Shown piece after piece: positions 23,746 through 35,679 of a stretch of 64,000 nt of DNA (position 1 is the stretch's first letter; each line of letters begins with the position of its first letter). A model generated the notes under the pieces. That model did no database searches. It saw only the letters and a list, made by a program, of their open reading frames with translations, and was not told the DNA's origin. The DNA comes from Dendrophyllia cribrosa (Eukaryota; Cnidaria; Anthozoa; Scleractinia; Dendrophylliidae). The translations under genes and the position numbers were made by a program. The stretch spans positions 56,124,284 to 56,188,283 of the forward strand of contig JAJLRJ010000003.1 in assembly GCA_024195265.1 (NCBI GenBank). Reading direction: 5' to 3'.

Positions 23746-23894
23746 TCGATATATTAAAATTCAACTTCAAACAAAAGACACCTGAAAAGACATCACTACG
23801 AGGGTTAGGGGAATAAACCATATAAATCCCTACTATCATTCCCCTAAGCCCCGTAGTGATATCTTTCGTTTCAAGCTGAATTTTAATATATCGA
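23746..23894. mobile_element. Fold-back element, copy 2
   Basis: Duplicate of 7049-7201 with small differences between its arms. Confidence 0.75.
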
Positions 23895-24429
23895 AATTGG
23901 GCTGTTGTGAAGACAACTTAGGAATCATTTGTTCACAAAACTCAAAAATCTTCTAAACTAATTTTTTCTGCCTGTGTTGTGATCCTAGTTTGTTGTTCAA
24001 ATAGAACAAATCAAAATTGAATAGCTTCTTATTACTTTATCTTTTACTAAACGCATGCAAAAAATGCACACCGGCAAACTCCTACTCGGGATGCAAGCTG
24101 CACGCGGCACGTTTTCGCGGCAAGCCTTCGTGGGAAGACGAGAGACACGAGAGGCATGTCATATGAGAGGGACGAAAGCGCGAGAAAGGCCTCTGACACT
24201 CAAGGTAGCAACTCCCAATCTAAGTCTGCAAAATAATCAGCAGCTTCCGTTGGCTTATCGCGCTATTTTAAAGCACCAATTCGATCATTTGTGCATTTCG
24301 GAAGGAAATAATGTATTTAGTAACATGTCCAAACCGTTTTTCAATCCGATAAGGGGAAAATGTTTTTTTTTTCGGCCGTACTTTTCGCATTTGGGGGGGG
24401 GGGCGGTGAGAGGCACATTATGGCCCCCC

Positions 24430-24560
24430 TCGAAACTTCAAGAACATTAAGGCTATGACAATGAAATCTAGAGGTTACAGAGTACGTCCAAAACTGTCTC
24501 CTTTGCGGTCCGAACAATGGAACGATATATGACGTATGAATGGGGTTAGTTTATAGAGAA
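24430..24560 (-). repeat. Dispersed repeat, inverted relative to 60260-60385
   Basis: CTTCAAGAACATTAAGGCTATGACAATGAAA...GTCCAAAACTGTC...GCGGTCCGAACAATGGAACGAT is the reverse complement of sequence at about 60265-60375. Family not recognised. Confidence 0.6.
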
Positions 24561-24632
24561 ACTGTGGTGCTGCGTCGGTGGGGGTGAAGCACAAGAATTT
24601 GGTTTTATCGACTGAGTCGATAAGGTGAATTA

Positions 24633-24810
24633 GTATATACTGGAACGGTGGATAGCATTGTTGGCGCGCTCTGATTGGCTACTGAAACTCGGAATAGCAA
24701 GTGCTATTCACCTCCCAGCAATTTGCGCGCGAAAATTGTAATCGCTGACTGGAATAAATGAGTTAAAAAGCATCATTTTCGTTATATTATCTCACTGTTT
24801 CAGTATATCC
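24633..24810. mobile_element. MITE inside the Penelope composite
   Basis: TATATACTGGAACGGTG and, at the other end, CACTGTTTCAGTATAT form imperfect inverted repeats. It separates an outer inverted copy (24591-24632) from the rest of the Penelope end. Confidence 0.5.
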
Positions 24811-24867
24811 ACCACTACCCACCTCCACTTCGGGGAATAGTTGTTAATTAGCCACCGTAAAAAGATT

Positions 24868-24912
24868 CGAGAAAGCTGACGTTTCGAGCGCTAGCCCTTC
24901 GTCGGAGCGAAT
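24868..24912 (-). ncRNA. Hammerhead-ribozyme-like motif at Penelope end
   Basis: The minus strand has CCGACGA, stem II GGGC-TAGC-GCTC, GAAA and CGTC. This is the hammerhead core except C for U at the second position of CUGANGA, which probably weakens or abolishes cleavage. Part of it is repeated in the opposite orientation at 25925-25967. Confidence 0.5.
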
Positions 24913-25265
24913 CAAGGGATTGTGGGTAGTGTGTGGTTTAATATAGTAGGTGAAGCTACGCTATTGGTGGAAATTTGGTGACGTGAAAAACAAATGTAAA
25001 TTAGTTGAATGATAGCGTTCGTTGATTCCGTGGTGTTTGAGAGTGCCGATTTGAAAGATGATTTTTTGCGGCTTTCTGTGTTACCCTGGTGTAGGGAAAG
25101 GCCGCAGATTGTCATGTGTTGTTTAGAATGGTTAGTGAGATTGAAATGACGCGCGACTGGTTTGGATGCGTCTTTGTCATTTTTTTCAAAATCTCGGAGA
25201 TGTTCGCGAAAACGGTCGCCCAGTCTCCTCCCTGTTTCGCCAATGTGTATCTTTTTGCAAAAAGT

Positions 25266-25399
25266 GGTAGTTTCTTGGTGTTGCGGATGGTGTGATCACC
25301 AAATGACGTAAAACAAAAGATTCAAAAGACACTGAACAATACCCACACCACAACACAAAAGCTAACCAACAATGGCTTCCGCAACACCAAGAAACACCC
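25266..25399. mobile_element. 134-bp element inserted in the Penelope fragment, 8-bp target duplication
   Basis: Flanked by CAAAAAGT at 25258-25265 and 25400-25407. Ends GGTAGTTTCTTGGTGTTGCGG and the reverse complement of the right end (GGGGTGTTTCTTGGTGTTGC) form an imperfect inverted repeat. An 8-bp duplication fits hAT- or P-type elements. Confidence 0.8.
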
Positions 25400-25421
25400 C
25401 AAAAAGTACATGTTATGCAGT

Positions 25422-25507
25422 AGCCTGCGGACAGGCTTCCAGTGGGACAGCGGGGTCATACGAAGAAGGGAAGCGCCCCTCCAAACCAGGAGCCTGTTCG
25501 CAGGCTA
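25422..25507. mobile_element. 86-bp MITE inserted in the Penelope fragment, 10-bp target duplication
   Basis: Flanked by GTTATGCAGT at 25412-25421 and 25508-25517. Inverted ends are AGCCTGCGGACAGGCT and AGCCTGTTCGCAGGCT. The 10-11 bp duplication is near that of Mutator-like elements (usually 9 bp). Superfamily is tentative. Confidence 0.8.
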
Positions 25508-26009
25508 GTTATGCAGTAGATATCATTTACGGAGGAGCATGTGAAACGATCAGTGATTTTAATAGATCGTTTGGGTCCCGTTATTTTGTCCGCGTTATGA
25601 ATGAAAGGACAAGTGTTGCATCGTGTGTGTGCGCATTTAAAAGCTTCCGGTTCATCGTCAGATTTCAGTGTGCTCGTTACTAGAAAGTTGCCTATGTTTT
25701 TGTCACGTTTGAATGAAATTAGTGGAGGTTGTGAAAAAATTCTGCTAGTTTCGGGGTCGTTTTGGAGTAATTTGAATTTTTTTAAAATGATGCCTTTGAC
25801 TGTGTGATTGTGTGGGTGGAAAGTGAGGGTGAATGGCATTCTCTCATTCTCTTCCTTCTGTGACGATTGTAGTGCTGATTGTCTGTCGATTTGTTGTGCA
25901 CGTTGTACGTTGTAATACGGGCCAACAACGAAACGTCAGCTTTCTCGAATCTTTTTACGGTGGCTAATTTACCTTATCGACACAGACGTCGATAAAACCA
26001 AATTCTTGT

Positions 26010-27097
26010 TCTCTACTGGTCAGTTACTCATATGCATTTCAATACCTTTTGTGTTTTGTGCAGGGTCAAGGCAAACGGACAAAAGAAATGGAGAACAAAA
26101 ACATATAACAAAGGACTGACTGAGTTTCATAACCAGTTTATTTATATACCAGTTTTATATATACCGCTAGCATGTAAATTTTTAGTCAGTATGTGTTTGT
26201 CTGGATCTCGAGTTTCTGTCCTGTTAGTTTGTTGTTTCCTCGGTTCATCGCTTTTCGTTTCCTTGTCACAATCGTCTTGTAAGTTTCTAGTTTATTTCGA
26301 TTTTGCTGTTTTTCTGTACTTTCCTTGCCAGTTGCTTAAGTTATCTTTTGTTTATTTCTGTATTTGTTAATTTCTTTTCAGTTACCGCACTCAGTTGAAG
26401 TAACCCGTCTTCGGTTTGTTGAATTAAAGTATGACCGGGTAGTTCGCGCGTAAAAGCCTTTGTGACTTTTAGTAGACTTGTTTATTTCATGCGTGTTTTG
26501 CCACACAGACTGCTAGTTTGCGTACTGCTTTAAGCTCGTTTTCCGTTTTAGTTCGTACGCTTGCGTTCCTCATCTTTTACTTGGCGTGTTTTGCCAAACA
26601 AACATTGACATTGTGCGGCGCTTACCCCTCGGTTTGCTCGCTTGTATTCTTTAGGTATGCGTGCTTCGCATCACAAACTCCCCCGGGTTATCCCTTACAT
26701 TTTACTCATATTGTTTTGTATACTTCTGGTTTTTTTGTACCAAGTTTTTAGCTTCACGTAGTTTTCCGCTATCCGCCTAGTAAACGTTGGTTTTTTATTA
26801 CCCTGGGTCTGCTTGGTTTCTGTATTTATTTTTATGTTTTAAATTTTGCAGATTCGCTATTTTTCGTGTCATTTAATTTGCATCTAATTTGGCATCCTAT
26901 TGTTTCCTTTTCTATAAGTATTGTTGCTAGTTCTACCCGGTTTAACACTCTTTTATTGTGCGTTCTGCCTTTATTAGTGGAATGTTATGGTTCTCGTGTT
27001 TATCCTAGTGTTAAATTCGAAGTTTACATGCTTCGGATTGTTATCCGTATTCCATCCGTTTACTCATTATTTCCCTGTCATTTGCAGAATTTGTTTT
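26010..27097. other. T-rich non-coding stretch of unknown nature
   Basis: About 1.1 kb strongly enriched in T on the + strand (TTTCG, TTTGTTT, TTCTG runs), with no long frame having recognisable content. It belongs to the insertion between block A copy 2 and block B copy 2. It could be the non-coding part of a retroelement whose coding part is absent. Confidence 0.5.
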
Positions 27098-27276
27098 GTT
27101 CCGCGCCCTCTCCCGCGCCATTTGTTTCGTTTCCTTTTTCCCCATGGTAGCCTGAAAGGGTGTCTACTGCCCAAGTCGGATTACTGACGCTCAGGTTGCC
27201 ATCCCTTGGGTGGGTTCTCTCGCAAGTTTCCCGCGAACAATCGTTAACGTTTTCCTCAAGGGCTGGCAGTCTTTAT

Positions 27277-27311
<35 letters not shown>

Positions 27312-28378
27312 CATGTATAGCCGTCTTTACCAATTGCAGAGCTTCGTTTTGTCCTCGGCTTATGCTAATCAAAACGACACCCTAAAAAGAAGTTTCTAGT
27401 TTTCTGAGTTCCTGGCCGGGAGACAAGATATTTTCTCTGCCACGCCTAGGATACTTGTCGCTTTCTGGCTTGGTAAGCCTCCCGGAAAGACGCAGGTCCA
27501 TATTACTTCTATGTCCTTATCTAAGGAAGCATAATATATAGCTGTGGTTGCCCTATACGCCTCTCCTGTTCCGCGTCTCCTACCGCGCCATTTGTTTCGT
27601 TTCCTTTTTTCCCCATGGTAGCCTGAAAGGGTGTCTACTGCCCAAGTCGGATTACTGATGCTCAGGTTGCCATCCCTTGGGTGGGTTCTCTCGCAAGTTT
27701 CCCGCGAACAATCGTTTACGTTTCCTCAAGGGCTGGCAGTCTTTATATCATATATATATATATTTGTCATGTATAGCCTTCTTTACCAATTACAGAGCTT
27801 CGTTTTGTCCTCGGCGTATGCTAATCAAAACGACACCCTAAAAAGGAGTTTCTAGTTTTCTGAGTTCCTGGCCGGGAGACAAAATGTTTTCTCTGCCACG
27901 CCTAGGATACTGTCGCTTTCTGGCTTGCAAAGGTTCCCGGAAAAGACGCAGGTCCACATTACTTCTTATGCCCTCATCTAAAGCCTAAAATTCATAACTG
28001 TGGTTGCTCTATTCGCCTATCCTGTTCGTCGCCTTCTATACCGCGCGATTTGTTTCGTTTCCTTTTTCCCATGGTAGCCTGAGAGGGTGTCTAATGCCCT
28101 AGTCGGATTACTGGCGCTCAGGTTGCCATCCCTTGGGTGGGTTCTCTCGCGAGTTTCCCCCGCACAATCGTTTGCGTTTTCCTCTCAATATTATATCCTG
28201 TTCACCACGCAAGGGCTCACCGGGCAGCCTCTATATAATATATATTTGTCATGTAAGCCGTCTTTACCAATCGCAGAGCATCCCTTTGTCCTCTGCTTAT
28301 GTTAATAAAAAAGACTCCCTAAAAGGAGTTTTCTAGTTTTTGAGTTCTTTGCCGGGATGCAAGATGTTTTCTGCCACG
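27098..28378 (+). repeat. Tandem array, 2.8 units of about 460 bp
   Basis: Units start near 27098, 27566 and 28024 (CGCGCCATTTGTTTCGTTTCC, then CCATGGTAGCCTGA and AGTCGGATTACTG). Each has a variable (TA)n in the middle and GAGTTCCTGGCCGGGA near its end. Weak open frames in each unit share no recognisable domain and are broken by the microsatellite. Confidence 0.8.
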
Positions 28379-28739
28379 AGCATTGAGCAGATTGCGAACT
28401 CTACTTTACAGGATTACAATCCCGCCTCCGTTCCTATCTGCAAGACGCTCAAATTTAGAAAGGTAAACTCTGCACAGCTTTAGAGCCGGGGTGGCCGTTA
28501 CTTTAGCCCTCACTCTAGACACTATGGCTCATTTTGGTTGGTACCATACATGCTCCTACCGCATGAATGCTGCATGCACAAGACCTTCGTTTTGTAGGAC
28601 CATCGGAGTTGCTGTCTCGCCATGTCTCTCCTTTAGATTTGGGTGGCTGGATGGGATTTTCTGGTTTTAGGTTTTTGGTTTGAGTATTGGCAAGTGTCTC
28701 TGGTTATTTGGTGTTAGGCCATTTTAACGTTTTAGGTCT
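28379..28739. other. Spacer between two tandem arrays
   Basis: About 360 bp of non-repetitive sequence with no supported gene, between the 460-bp and 263-bp arrays. Confidence 0.4.
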
Positions 28740-29333
28740 GGGCACGGTCGCATATCTCCATCTCTTATTAATTAAGCAAGCGTGAAAGGGACTGTCGCGA
28801 ATAGTATGCTATTCACTCCAGTCCCTTACAGAGCGAGTATAAATAAGAGCTGTGCATTTAATTTCGGCCCAGTTCAAGTAAGAATCTTTTAGTTGTTGGC
28901 AGCCGTACATGTTATCTCTCTCTTTCGCGCTTGCCCCCTATGCCTCCGTGCTCTTCTTTCCCCTCCCTCCCTTTCCCTATCCGTTTTCACTTCCTACTCT
29001 CTCAAGCACGGTCGCATATCTCCATCTCTTATTAAGCAAGCGTGAAAGGGACTGTCGCGAATAGTATGCTATTCGCTCCAGTCCCTTACAGAGCGAGTAT
29101 AAATAAGAGCTGTGCATTTAAGTTCGGCCCAGTTCAAGTAAGAATCTTTTAGTTGTTGGCAGCCGTACATGTTATCTCTCTCTTTCGCGCTTGCCCCCTA
29201 TGCCTCCGTGCTCTTCTTTCCCCTCCCTCCCTTTCCCTATCCTTTTTCACTTCCTACTCTCTCAAGCACGGTCGCATATCTCCATCTCTTATTAAGCAAG
29301 CGTGAAAGGGACTGTCGCGAATAGTATGCTATT
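28740..29333 (+). repeat. Tandem array, 2.3 units of about 263 bp with promoter-like motifs
   Basis: Units start at about 28740, 29004 and 29266, nearly identical. Each begins GCACGGTCGCATATCTCC and holds a dyad (GGGACTG, then GAATAG-TATG-CTATTC, then CAGTCCC). About 15 bp on is TATAAATA, then CCCAGTTCAAGTAAG and a pyrimidine-rich tail. The third unit stops just after the left half of the dyad. The motif order resembles a small promoter, but no transcript can be assigned. Confidence 0.8.
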
Positions 29334-32231
29334 AACTATGGTTAGGACGTAGCATTGGGTGTTCGTATACAAATGTGCACCGTATGCAAATTGCCAAGAA
29401 GTTGAAGCATAGCACGTGCAGTTTGTCTTGAAAACAAAAGAAATTGAAAAAATCAGGCTTACATAAAGCACCACCCAAACCTGCACTTTAAAGAGTATTA
29501 TAATATTTTCCGAAGTGGCCTATTGTGTGTCGCGTGACAAAATACTGCACGATTCTTGGAGTATTTTGAGAGCCTTGTGCAGGGGTTTCTACGCCTACCA
29601 CCATGAAGGACGATGAAGGACCTGGGGACAAGGGTTGAACATGGATGTCGTCAACTTGGAAGTTTGTTTTATAACTGATAGAAAAATACAAAATATATGC
29701 CAACGGAACGATGTTGGTTAATTTTTAATCCTGGTCATGAGCGTTAGATATATACCGTGATTAGTTGTCTCTGTATTCTGTTTGTAATTGAGAAGATAAG
29801 TAATTAATATTGCAACCGTGAATGACACATTGCACGTTTCAGCTGCGCCCTTTCTATGAGAGCAACTCACGTACAAAAATAACCCTGCAAATAGCACAGG
29901 TGGTCGACTTTTGAGGTAACAGAAAGGTTACTTTGTTCCAAACAATTGTAGGATAGAATGGCTCCAAACCTATTTTTGGAGGCTTGTTCCTCTTTGTTTT
30001 TTATATCTCTCGATTTTGAAATGTAAACACTAAAGTATCGATATTTGAAAGGTGAAGACATCTTTAGTTTAGAGTACCGGAAAAAGCTCTTTTGATCTTT
30101 GGTTAATATGTAATTTATGTATAACTCCTTATCCGTCGCCCATAAGTCCTGTCCACGTCCTTTTGAATATTTCACGCCTCTTTGAAGGGAAGAACCTCGC
30201 CTTTTTACAGCTTTGCATTAAATGTTCACCCTAAAGAACTGGAGCATTTTTCCAGCTATGTTGTTAAAACGTTCATTCGCTTTCACACCTTTGTTATTTT
30301 TACTAGCTTTATTGTTTGGAAAAATAGTAAAAATTGCTTTGTAAAGTAGGTATTTGATAAAAATATATATCATTATATTATCATAATTGCACTTCACTGT
30401 TGCACGAGTTTTAACTTGTAGTTGACAAAGGTTGCGCTTTATGATTTTAAAGAAAGAAAATCATATTTATCGGGAGAAGCTGATCGTTGTGTTTTCAGCA
30501 ACCTTTCTAGCAATTCCTTGTAAAATCCAAGGCTAATTATCAGTAAAAGTGCACAGAAAGGCATTTAAATTCGACACATTCGTATTAAAATGGCGATATG
30601 AAATATGTTACTAGCAGTAATCACAGATTATGGAGACGCGTTCGAAGGAATTTCCGGCGGAAATGAGCCCCTGAAAAAAACCAATAGGGGCGGCCATTTG
30701 GAAGACGGCCACCTCAAAATCTCAAATTTTACTGCACATAAACCACGGGACAACCAACCCGAAATTAGGAATGCGTTCATCGAACGCGATTATGGCGGAA
30801 CAAATTTTTGCGAGAAATTTTTAACTTGTAGAAAAACCGCAAAAGTTCTCATGAAAACCGTATATCATATACATTTCTTTCATGAAACAAGCAGTATTTT
30901 TTAAAAGAAATGTAAACTTTAAACTAACATAGATAAAATCAAGCGTCGTTGTACAAGTATTTTATATTGTCTACGTTTACTTGAATAAATTGGAATAATT
31001 TGCAGAGGGAGTTTAATTATTTTAACAACTGCAAACAATATGTTTAAAAAGGCAAAACAATAATAATATATACACAATTGGTTGTAACTAAACTGCCATC
31101 TTCAAAAAGTAATACAAAAATTAAGTGAAAATGGTTTCCTGAGACACCGCTTTCTCCAAAAATAAACATGCAACGAGATATTATAGCTTTGAAATGGTTA
31201 ACGACGGCGGAGTAATCGAGATCTTAGGAGCACGTGATCCAAAATATAAAAAATTTGATCTTTTAAATACGAACTGCTATTGATAAGATTATGATAAATG
31301 ATTCGTCATTTTTAAAAACAGACAATTTAGAAATTTAAAGTCAAATTTCAATTTCAATTTATTAGATCAAAGTCGTACCCTAACCTGTAACCAAAGGGGG
31401 AGGGGGGGGGGGGAGGGGAGGGGGGGGGGGGGGGGGTTCTTAACCTTCTCTCCCCTTCCTTGAATCCGTCATTTTGGATTTTATGATGACCAGATAAAAA
31501 AAAATCACCTTTTCTGATCTAAAACCATCAGAAACGATGTTAAAATAGAGTATAACTGTAAAGATACCAAAAAAAAAAAAAAAATTAAAAAACTCCAGAT
31601 AATTTAACCATGAAAACTCAACATTTTGGTCAATATACTTATCAAAACTGGCTGCCAAGAAAACATCAATGTCGTACAAAAACAATTTTTTCTCATCAAA
31701 AATATGTCCGAAACAATAATGAACAGCTACGAATGCGTTATCCTCCCAAAATGAAAATCCCTGTAGAAATCAATTGTACGCTCAAGGGGTTAAAATCAGA
31801 GCGTGAATGAGATCACACACGTTCTTATTATTCACTATTAGCCACAATGATCTGTTATACTTAAGGGCCCAAAGCATTTTTCATTGTTCATATAGTGGCA
31901 TAACTAAAATGAACGATAATAACTAAGGTCAACTAAGCAAAATCAGTTTTCCCTTATATCTTGGGCGAATGTCCTAACGACTGCTGTTCTTAGCCCTATT
32001 TAGAGCTAGCTTTTATTGGTCTTCACGGATCGAACTACTGAACACCCCACCTCACCCCTTTAGGTCAGTCGTAAATGAAAGCCAGCACGTTTTGCCCATC
32101 TTTTACAGACAGCAATATCGGTCATTAGCTTCAGCTAACAAACGCTCTTGATAATCATTTGTAGCAGCCAAAAATATTGATTGTATATTTTGACATTATT
32201 TACTCAAAGTATTGTTCACGGCAACGTCACC

Positions 32232-32440
32232 AGATTGGACTACGAGTACGAGATTGAGTACGAGTACGAGTTTTCAAACCAAATTCGTGTGCCTCATATA
32301 CTTAATTATCACACCAATCTTATCCCTAACGTTTATTTACGTGTTAGTCAGCAACAGGAAGGAGTTACAGTTCGGTGGATACAATTATCTCGAAATTCCA
32401 AAGTCGTACTGGTACTCGATTTCGTACTCGTAGACAAATC
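32232..32440. mobile_element. MITE with TACGAGTACGA-rich ends
   Basis: CAGATTGGACTACGAGTACGAGAT near the left pairs imperfectly with CGATTTCGTACTCGTAGACAAATCTG at the right. Block B copy 1 at about 11640 lacks the insertion. Confidence 0.6.
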
Positions 32441-32711
32441 TGAAGGTCGCTATTAACTCTGCCAGCACAGTAAAGTTGTTACAGATATTTTATTTCGAAA
32501 CAAGAATTTAGTGCCAAAATGTTTGTACCAAAAAAAATTGTTGGATAGGATGGCTCAAATTATAAAGCAATTCATGTAGAGTCCAGTTTCGTTTCTTATA
32601 TCTCTCGATATCGAAATAACACTTGAGTATTGATAATTGGAAGGTGAAGACATGTTCAGATAAGATTGTCTGAATAAAATCTCTTGATGTTCAAAATATT
32701 TGTTAAATATA

Positions 32712-32972
32712 TGCGGCCCGGGAAGGGAGGTACTCGGGTATATTTTGGGTGGGTATGTGCCGCCCTGGTCTCCAAATTTGGACCCCGTTTTAGAAAGAAT
32801 TTGCACTCAAAATGATACCCCGTTCTAGAAATAGGTCAATTTTTAATACCCCGTTCTAGAAAAAATGGCTTCTGCGTGCGTTCGAAATATTATACCCCGT
32901 TCTAGATCAGGAGTCCCAAAACCACGACCCCGTTGGGCGGCACATTCCCGTATAGGTATTTTGGGGGAGTAC

Positions 32973-33007
<35 letters not shown>

Positions 33008-33016
33008 CCCCCGGGA
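32712..33016. mobile_element. GC-flanked MITE with internal TACCCCGTTCTAGAA repeats
   Basis: Ends with GGGTATGTGCCGCCC and GGGCGGCACATTCCC as inverted repeats, plus GGTACTC/GAGTAC. ACCCCGTTYTAGAA occurs four times inside. A C run of about 30 (32976-33006) lies at the right end and its length may be unreliable. A related element is at 55410-56376. Confidence 0.65.
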
Positions 33017-34855
33017 TATGCACACAACTGTTCTTGACGAATAAATTGTAAGATAGAGTGACTCCAAAGCTAGTTACGGAGGCTTGGTCTGATTTTGTTT
33101 CTTATTTCTCTCGATATAAAATTTATTTGGAAGGTGAAGACATCTTTACATTAGACTACTACCCGACTTTTGATCCTCAAAATAAGAACAAATGTTCTTC
33201 AAAATAAACACTGTTTTTCCATGCATTATTATCCCACCACTCCGTCTCCCATAAAGCCTGTACTTTTACACATTTCGAGTCCTTTTGCAAGGAAGAACCA
33301 CAGCTGTTTACAGCTTTTTGAACTTAAAACACCCTAGCCTTTGTTCCAAGTGATAATTTAAGTGAAGGTGCACTCCCTGATCTTTTAAACAATCATTCGC
33401 TTTCACTCCCGTGCTGTATGCTTTTTTCAGTAGGTTTCTTAATTAGAAAAATAGTAAGTAATCGAAAAAAACAACAACTAATATTCAGAATTACTAACAC
33501 ACTTATTATTACAGAAGTTTTATCTTGCGATTGACGATTTAGGACAAAAATGATATAAATATATTACAGCAGAAGTCAGCAAGCTTAGCGGAAGTGCACA
33601 GAAAGGCAATATATATTATTCGACAAATTCGTTTTAAAATGGCGATATTGAACAATTTATTTTGGCGAAACATATTTTTGGCGAGAATGTTTTGATTGAG
33701 TGTTTTTTGCGGATCATAAAATTAAAGTTACTTGCAGAAAAAAATCTTATAAAAGCCATATATCCTATCAGTATTATTTTTTCATGAAACAAACAGTATT
33801 CTTCAAATAAAATAAACTAAGATAGATAAAATTTGAATTTTTTTTAATGCAGACAATCTTAAATACTTCCAGTCATCACACGTACAAGCATAATATCTCC
33901 CCACCATGGGGGGTAGCAAGGGGGTGTTTGTTGAAACCTTCCTGGATCCGCTATCTTGAATTTTGTGATTTCTAAAAACTTCACCTCTTCTGATCCAACA
34001 TTAATGAAAACGATGGTAAAATAGAGTATAACTGAACATATACCAACGAAAACTTGAAAAACAGATAATGCAATCTAAAAAAGAACTTAACATTTTGGTC
34101 AAGTCATGCCTATTAAAATTGGTTGCGGTGGAAACATCACATGTCGTACAAAAACAAATCTGTTCTCATCATGCGTTCGAAGGAATAATGAACATGAAAG
34201 CGTTAGCGAAACAAAACCCTTGAAACAATTCAAAAACCATCGTACAGTATATGCTAGAGGTTTAACATGAAACCGTGAATGAAAACCCACACGTGCATTT
34301 CACCCTTTAATAGCATAATATCAGCTGTTATCTGCTCATTTCAAACTCAACAACGCGAAACATTGTTCAAATACCAATCTACTACATCCTTGAAAGAATG
34401 AAATTGTTTCGAAATTGGTCAAATGACATATTATTTTTCGCTTATTTAAGTTCAGTTGAAACAATATGGAGATTCCAATCCTACGGTAACAATGAACTAA
34501 ACAATATTAACCGAAGAGTTGTGTTTATAGTGCGTAAATAGTTGACGAGGATCAAGCGTGCTGTGTAAATATTCTGAACGAACGTGTATAAACGTTCGCG
34601 ACACACACTATCACAGCGTAATATTACACTATAAATTGTTCCAAACAGTTCCGCTTCAATATATTGCCACTTAAATTAAGTGTACGTTTTAGCGTTGCGG
34701 ACAAAAAAAATTGCGTATAAGTTAACGTTTGGTAGTTCTAATATGTCTGTTACTATAGGGATGTGATCTGATAGCACTATGAGAATATATAACTGTTAAA
34801 CGCATTTACACCAAAAGCAATTGACACGATGAGTCACTCAGACTTGAGGTTTTTA

Positions 34856-35368
34856 CAGAGGTGGCGGAGCATTTTTAAACGTGGGGGGGGGGGGGGGGCT
34901 TATCGTTTGCCAAGCCAAGAACATACCCTTACTCAAATTTTCCAAAATGTCCTTTCCGTAGTTCGTTGGCAGAAGCAAACCTCTACAATCTTGACAGTGT
35001 CCAGTGTGTCCGTAGTCGATTTGTGACAATGCATTAGCAGGCAGTTGTTCAGACGATCCTGCTTCATGGAGCATCCTAGATAGTTTCGGAGGGCAGAAAA
35101 TCTACGTTCTGAAGTCGCCGATGCCACAGTTAATGTCAAATACAGCCTTAACAGTTTGTGGACCTCTCCTAGTAGCGTTTTGGTGACAGCATTTTTGTTG
35201 AAAGCTTCGCACACGGTTCTTATATTTGTAACCTGACGTACTGGGGTACTGGGGTAGCGATTTTTAGGAACAAAACGTGGGGGGCTGTGCCCCTCCAAAT
35301 TTTCGTTTGGGGAGGGGGGGGGGGGGGGGCTACAGCCCCCCCCAGCCCCCCCTGGTCCGCCGCCTCTG
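34856..35368 (-). mobile_element. hAT transposon remnant with dimerisation domain
   Basis: Terminal repeats CAGAGGTGGCGGA and TCCGCCGCCTCTG fit the hAT consensus start CAGRG. On the minus strand 34933-35298 reads HKLLRLYLTLTVASATSERR, FSALRNYLGCSMKQDRLNNC then LLMHCHK: the C-terminal hAT dimerisation segment (SATSERxFSALRxxK/YLR...). The catalytic core is absent. No clean 8-bp target duplication is visible. Two G/C runs are inside. Block B copy 1 (about 14050) lacks it. Confidence 0.8.
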
Positions 35369-35679
35369 TTTTAGGTTGTCCACAATTCATTTTAATGAAA
35401 TGCTACGAAACTGCGGGAAAAAGAATAGTGATGGAATTATATATTAGTTTATGTTCTACTGAATAATTTGTAATGAATGCTTTTAAAGTCATTCTTTTAC
35501 TAAGTATATTTTCGTGCGTGCACTCCGCAACGTTTTCGAGGGTTTTGAGAGTCTAACGATTGCTTTTGAAATAAATTTAAACGGTTCACGCTAATATTAA
35601 ACGGAAGTGATATATAATCGATCAATCATAATGATGGCACCGATATACCCCATGAGTATGCTCTTCAAGTTAAAAAGTG

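Larger units (their letters stand above)
17173..24395. repeat. Segmental duplication block A, copy 2
   Basis: Copy of 1-7740 placed just after gene 1. It lacks the Harbinger-like element of copy 1 and has its own extra SINE and ribozyme-bearing fragment at 17285-17877. After about 24395 similarity to copy 1 stops at a G-rich run. Confidence 0.85.
24961..25925 (-). mobile_element. Penelope-like element fragment with GIY-YIG endonuclease, broken
   Basis: The minus strand reads MPFTLTFHPHN, then PPLISFKRDKNIGNFLV, CNTCPF, KITDRFTC and DIYCIT. After two inserted elements it resumes as CTFCKKIHIGETGRRLGDRF, REHLRDFEKNDKDASKPVAR and HFNLTNHSKQH. This is the carboxy end of Penelope-like proteins with the GIY-YIG nuclease domain. 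Removing both insertions and one copy of each target duplication restores one reading frame there. A further frameshift lies after ESRK, past which the other frame runs to a stop at 24961. The reverse transcriptase core is missing, so it is dead. Confidence 0.85.

Noticed and set aside
25372..25683. 103-codon plus-strand frame in the Penelope region
   Set aside because: It crosses two inserted elements and is antisense to the GIY-YIG reading frame.
27160..28336. Three similar short frames (STAQVGLL... type) as a gene family
   Set aside because: They are the same segment of the 460-bp tandem repeat, broken by a (TA)n run and with no splice or domain support.
32968..33006. C and G homopolymer runs here and at 31396-31436, 36508-36541 and 50440-50457 as functional G-quadruplex sites
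   Set aside because: They lie at or near repeat-element ends and their lengths are prone to sequencing error; nothing ties them to a gene.
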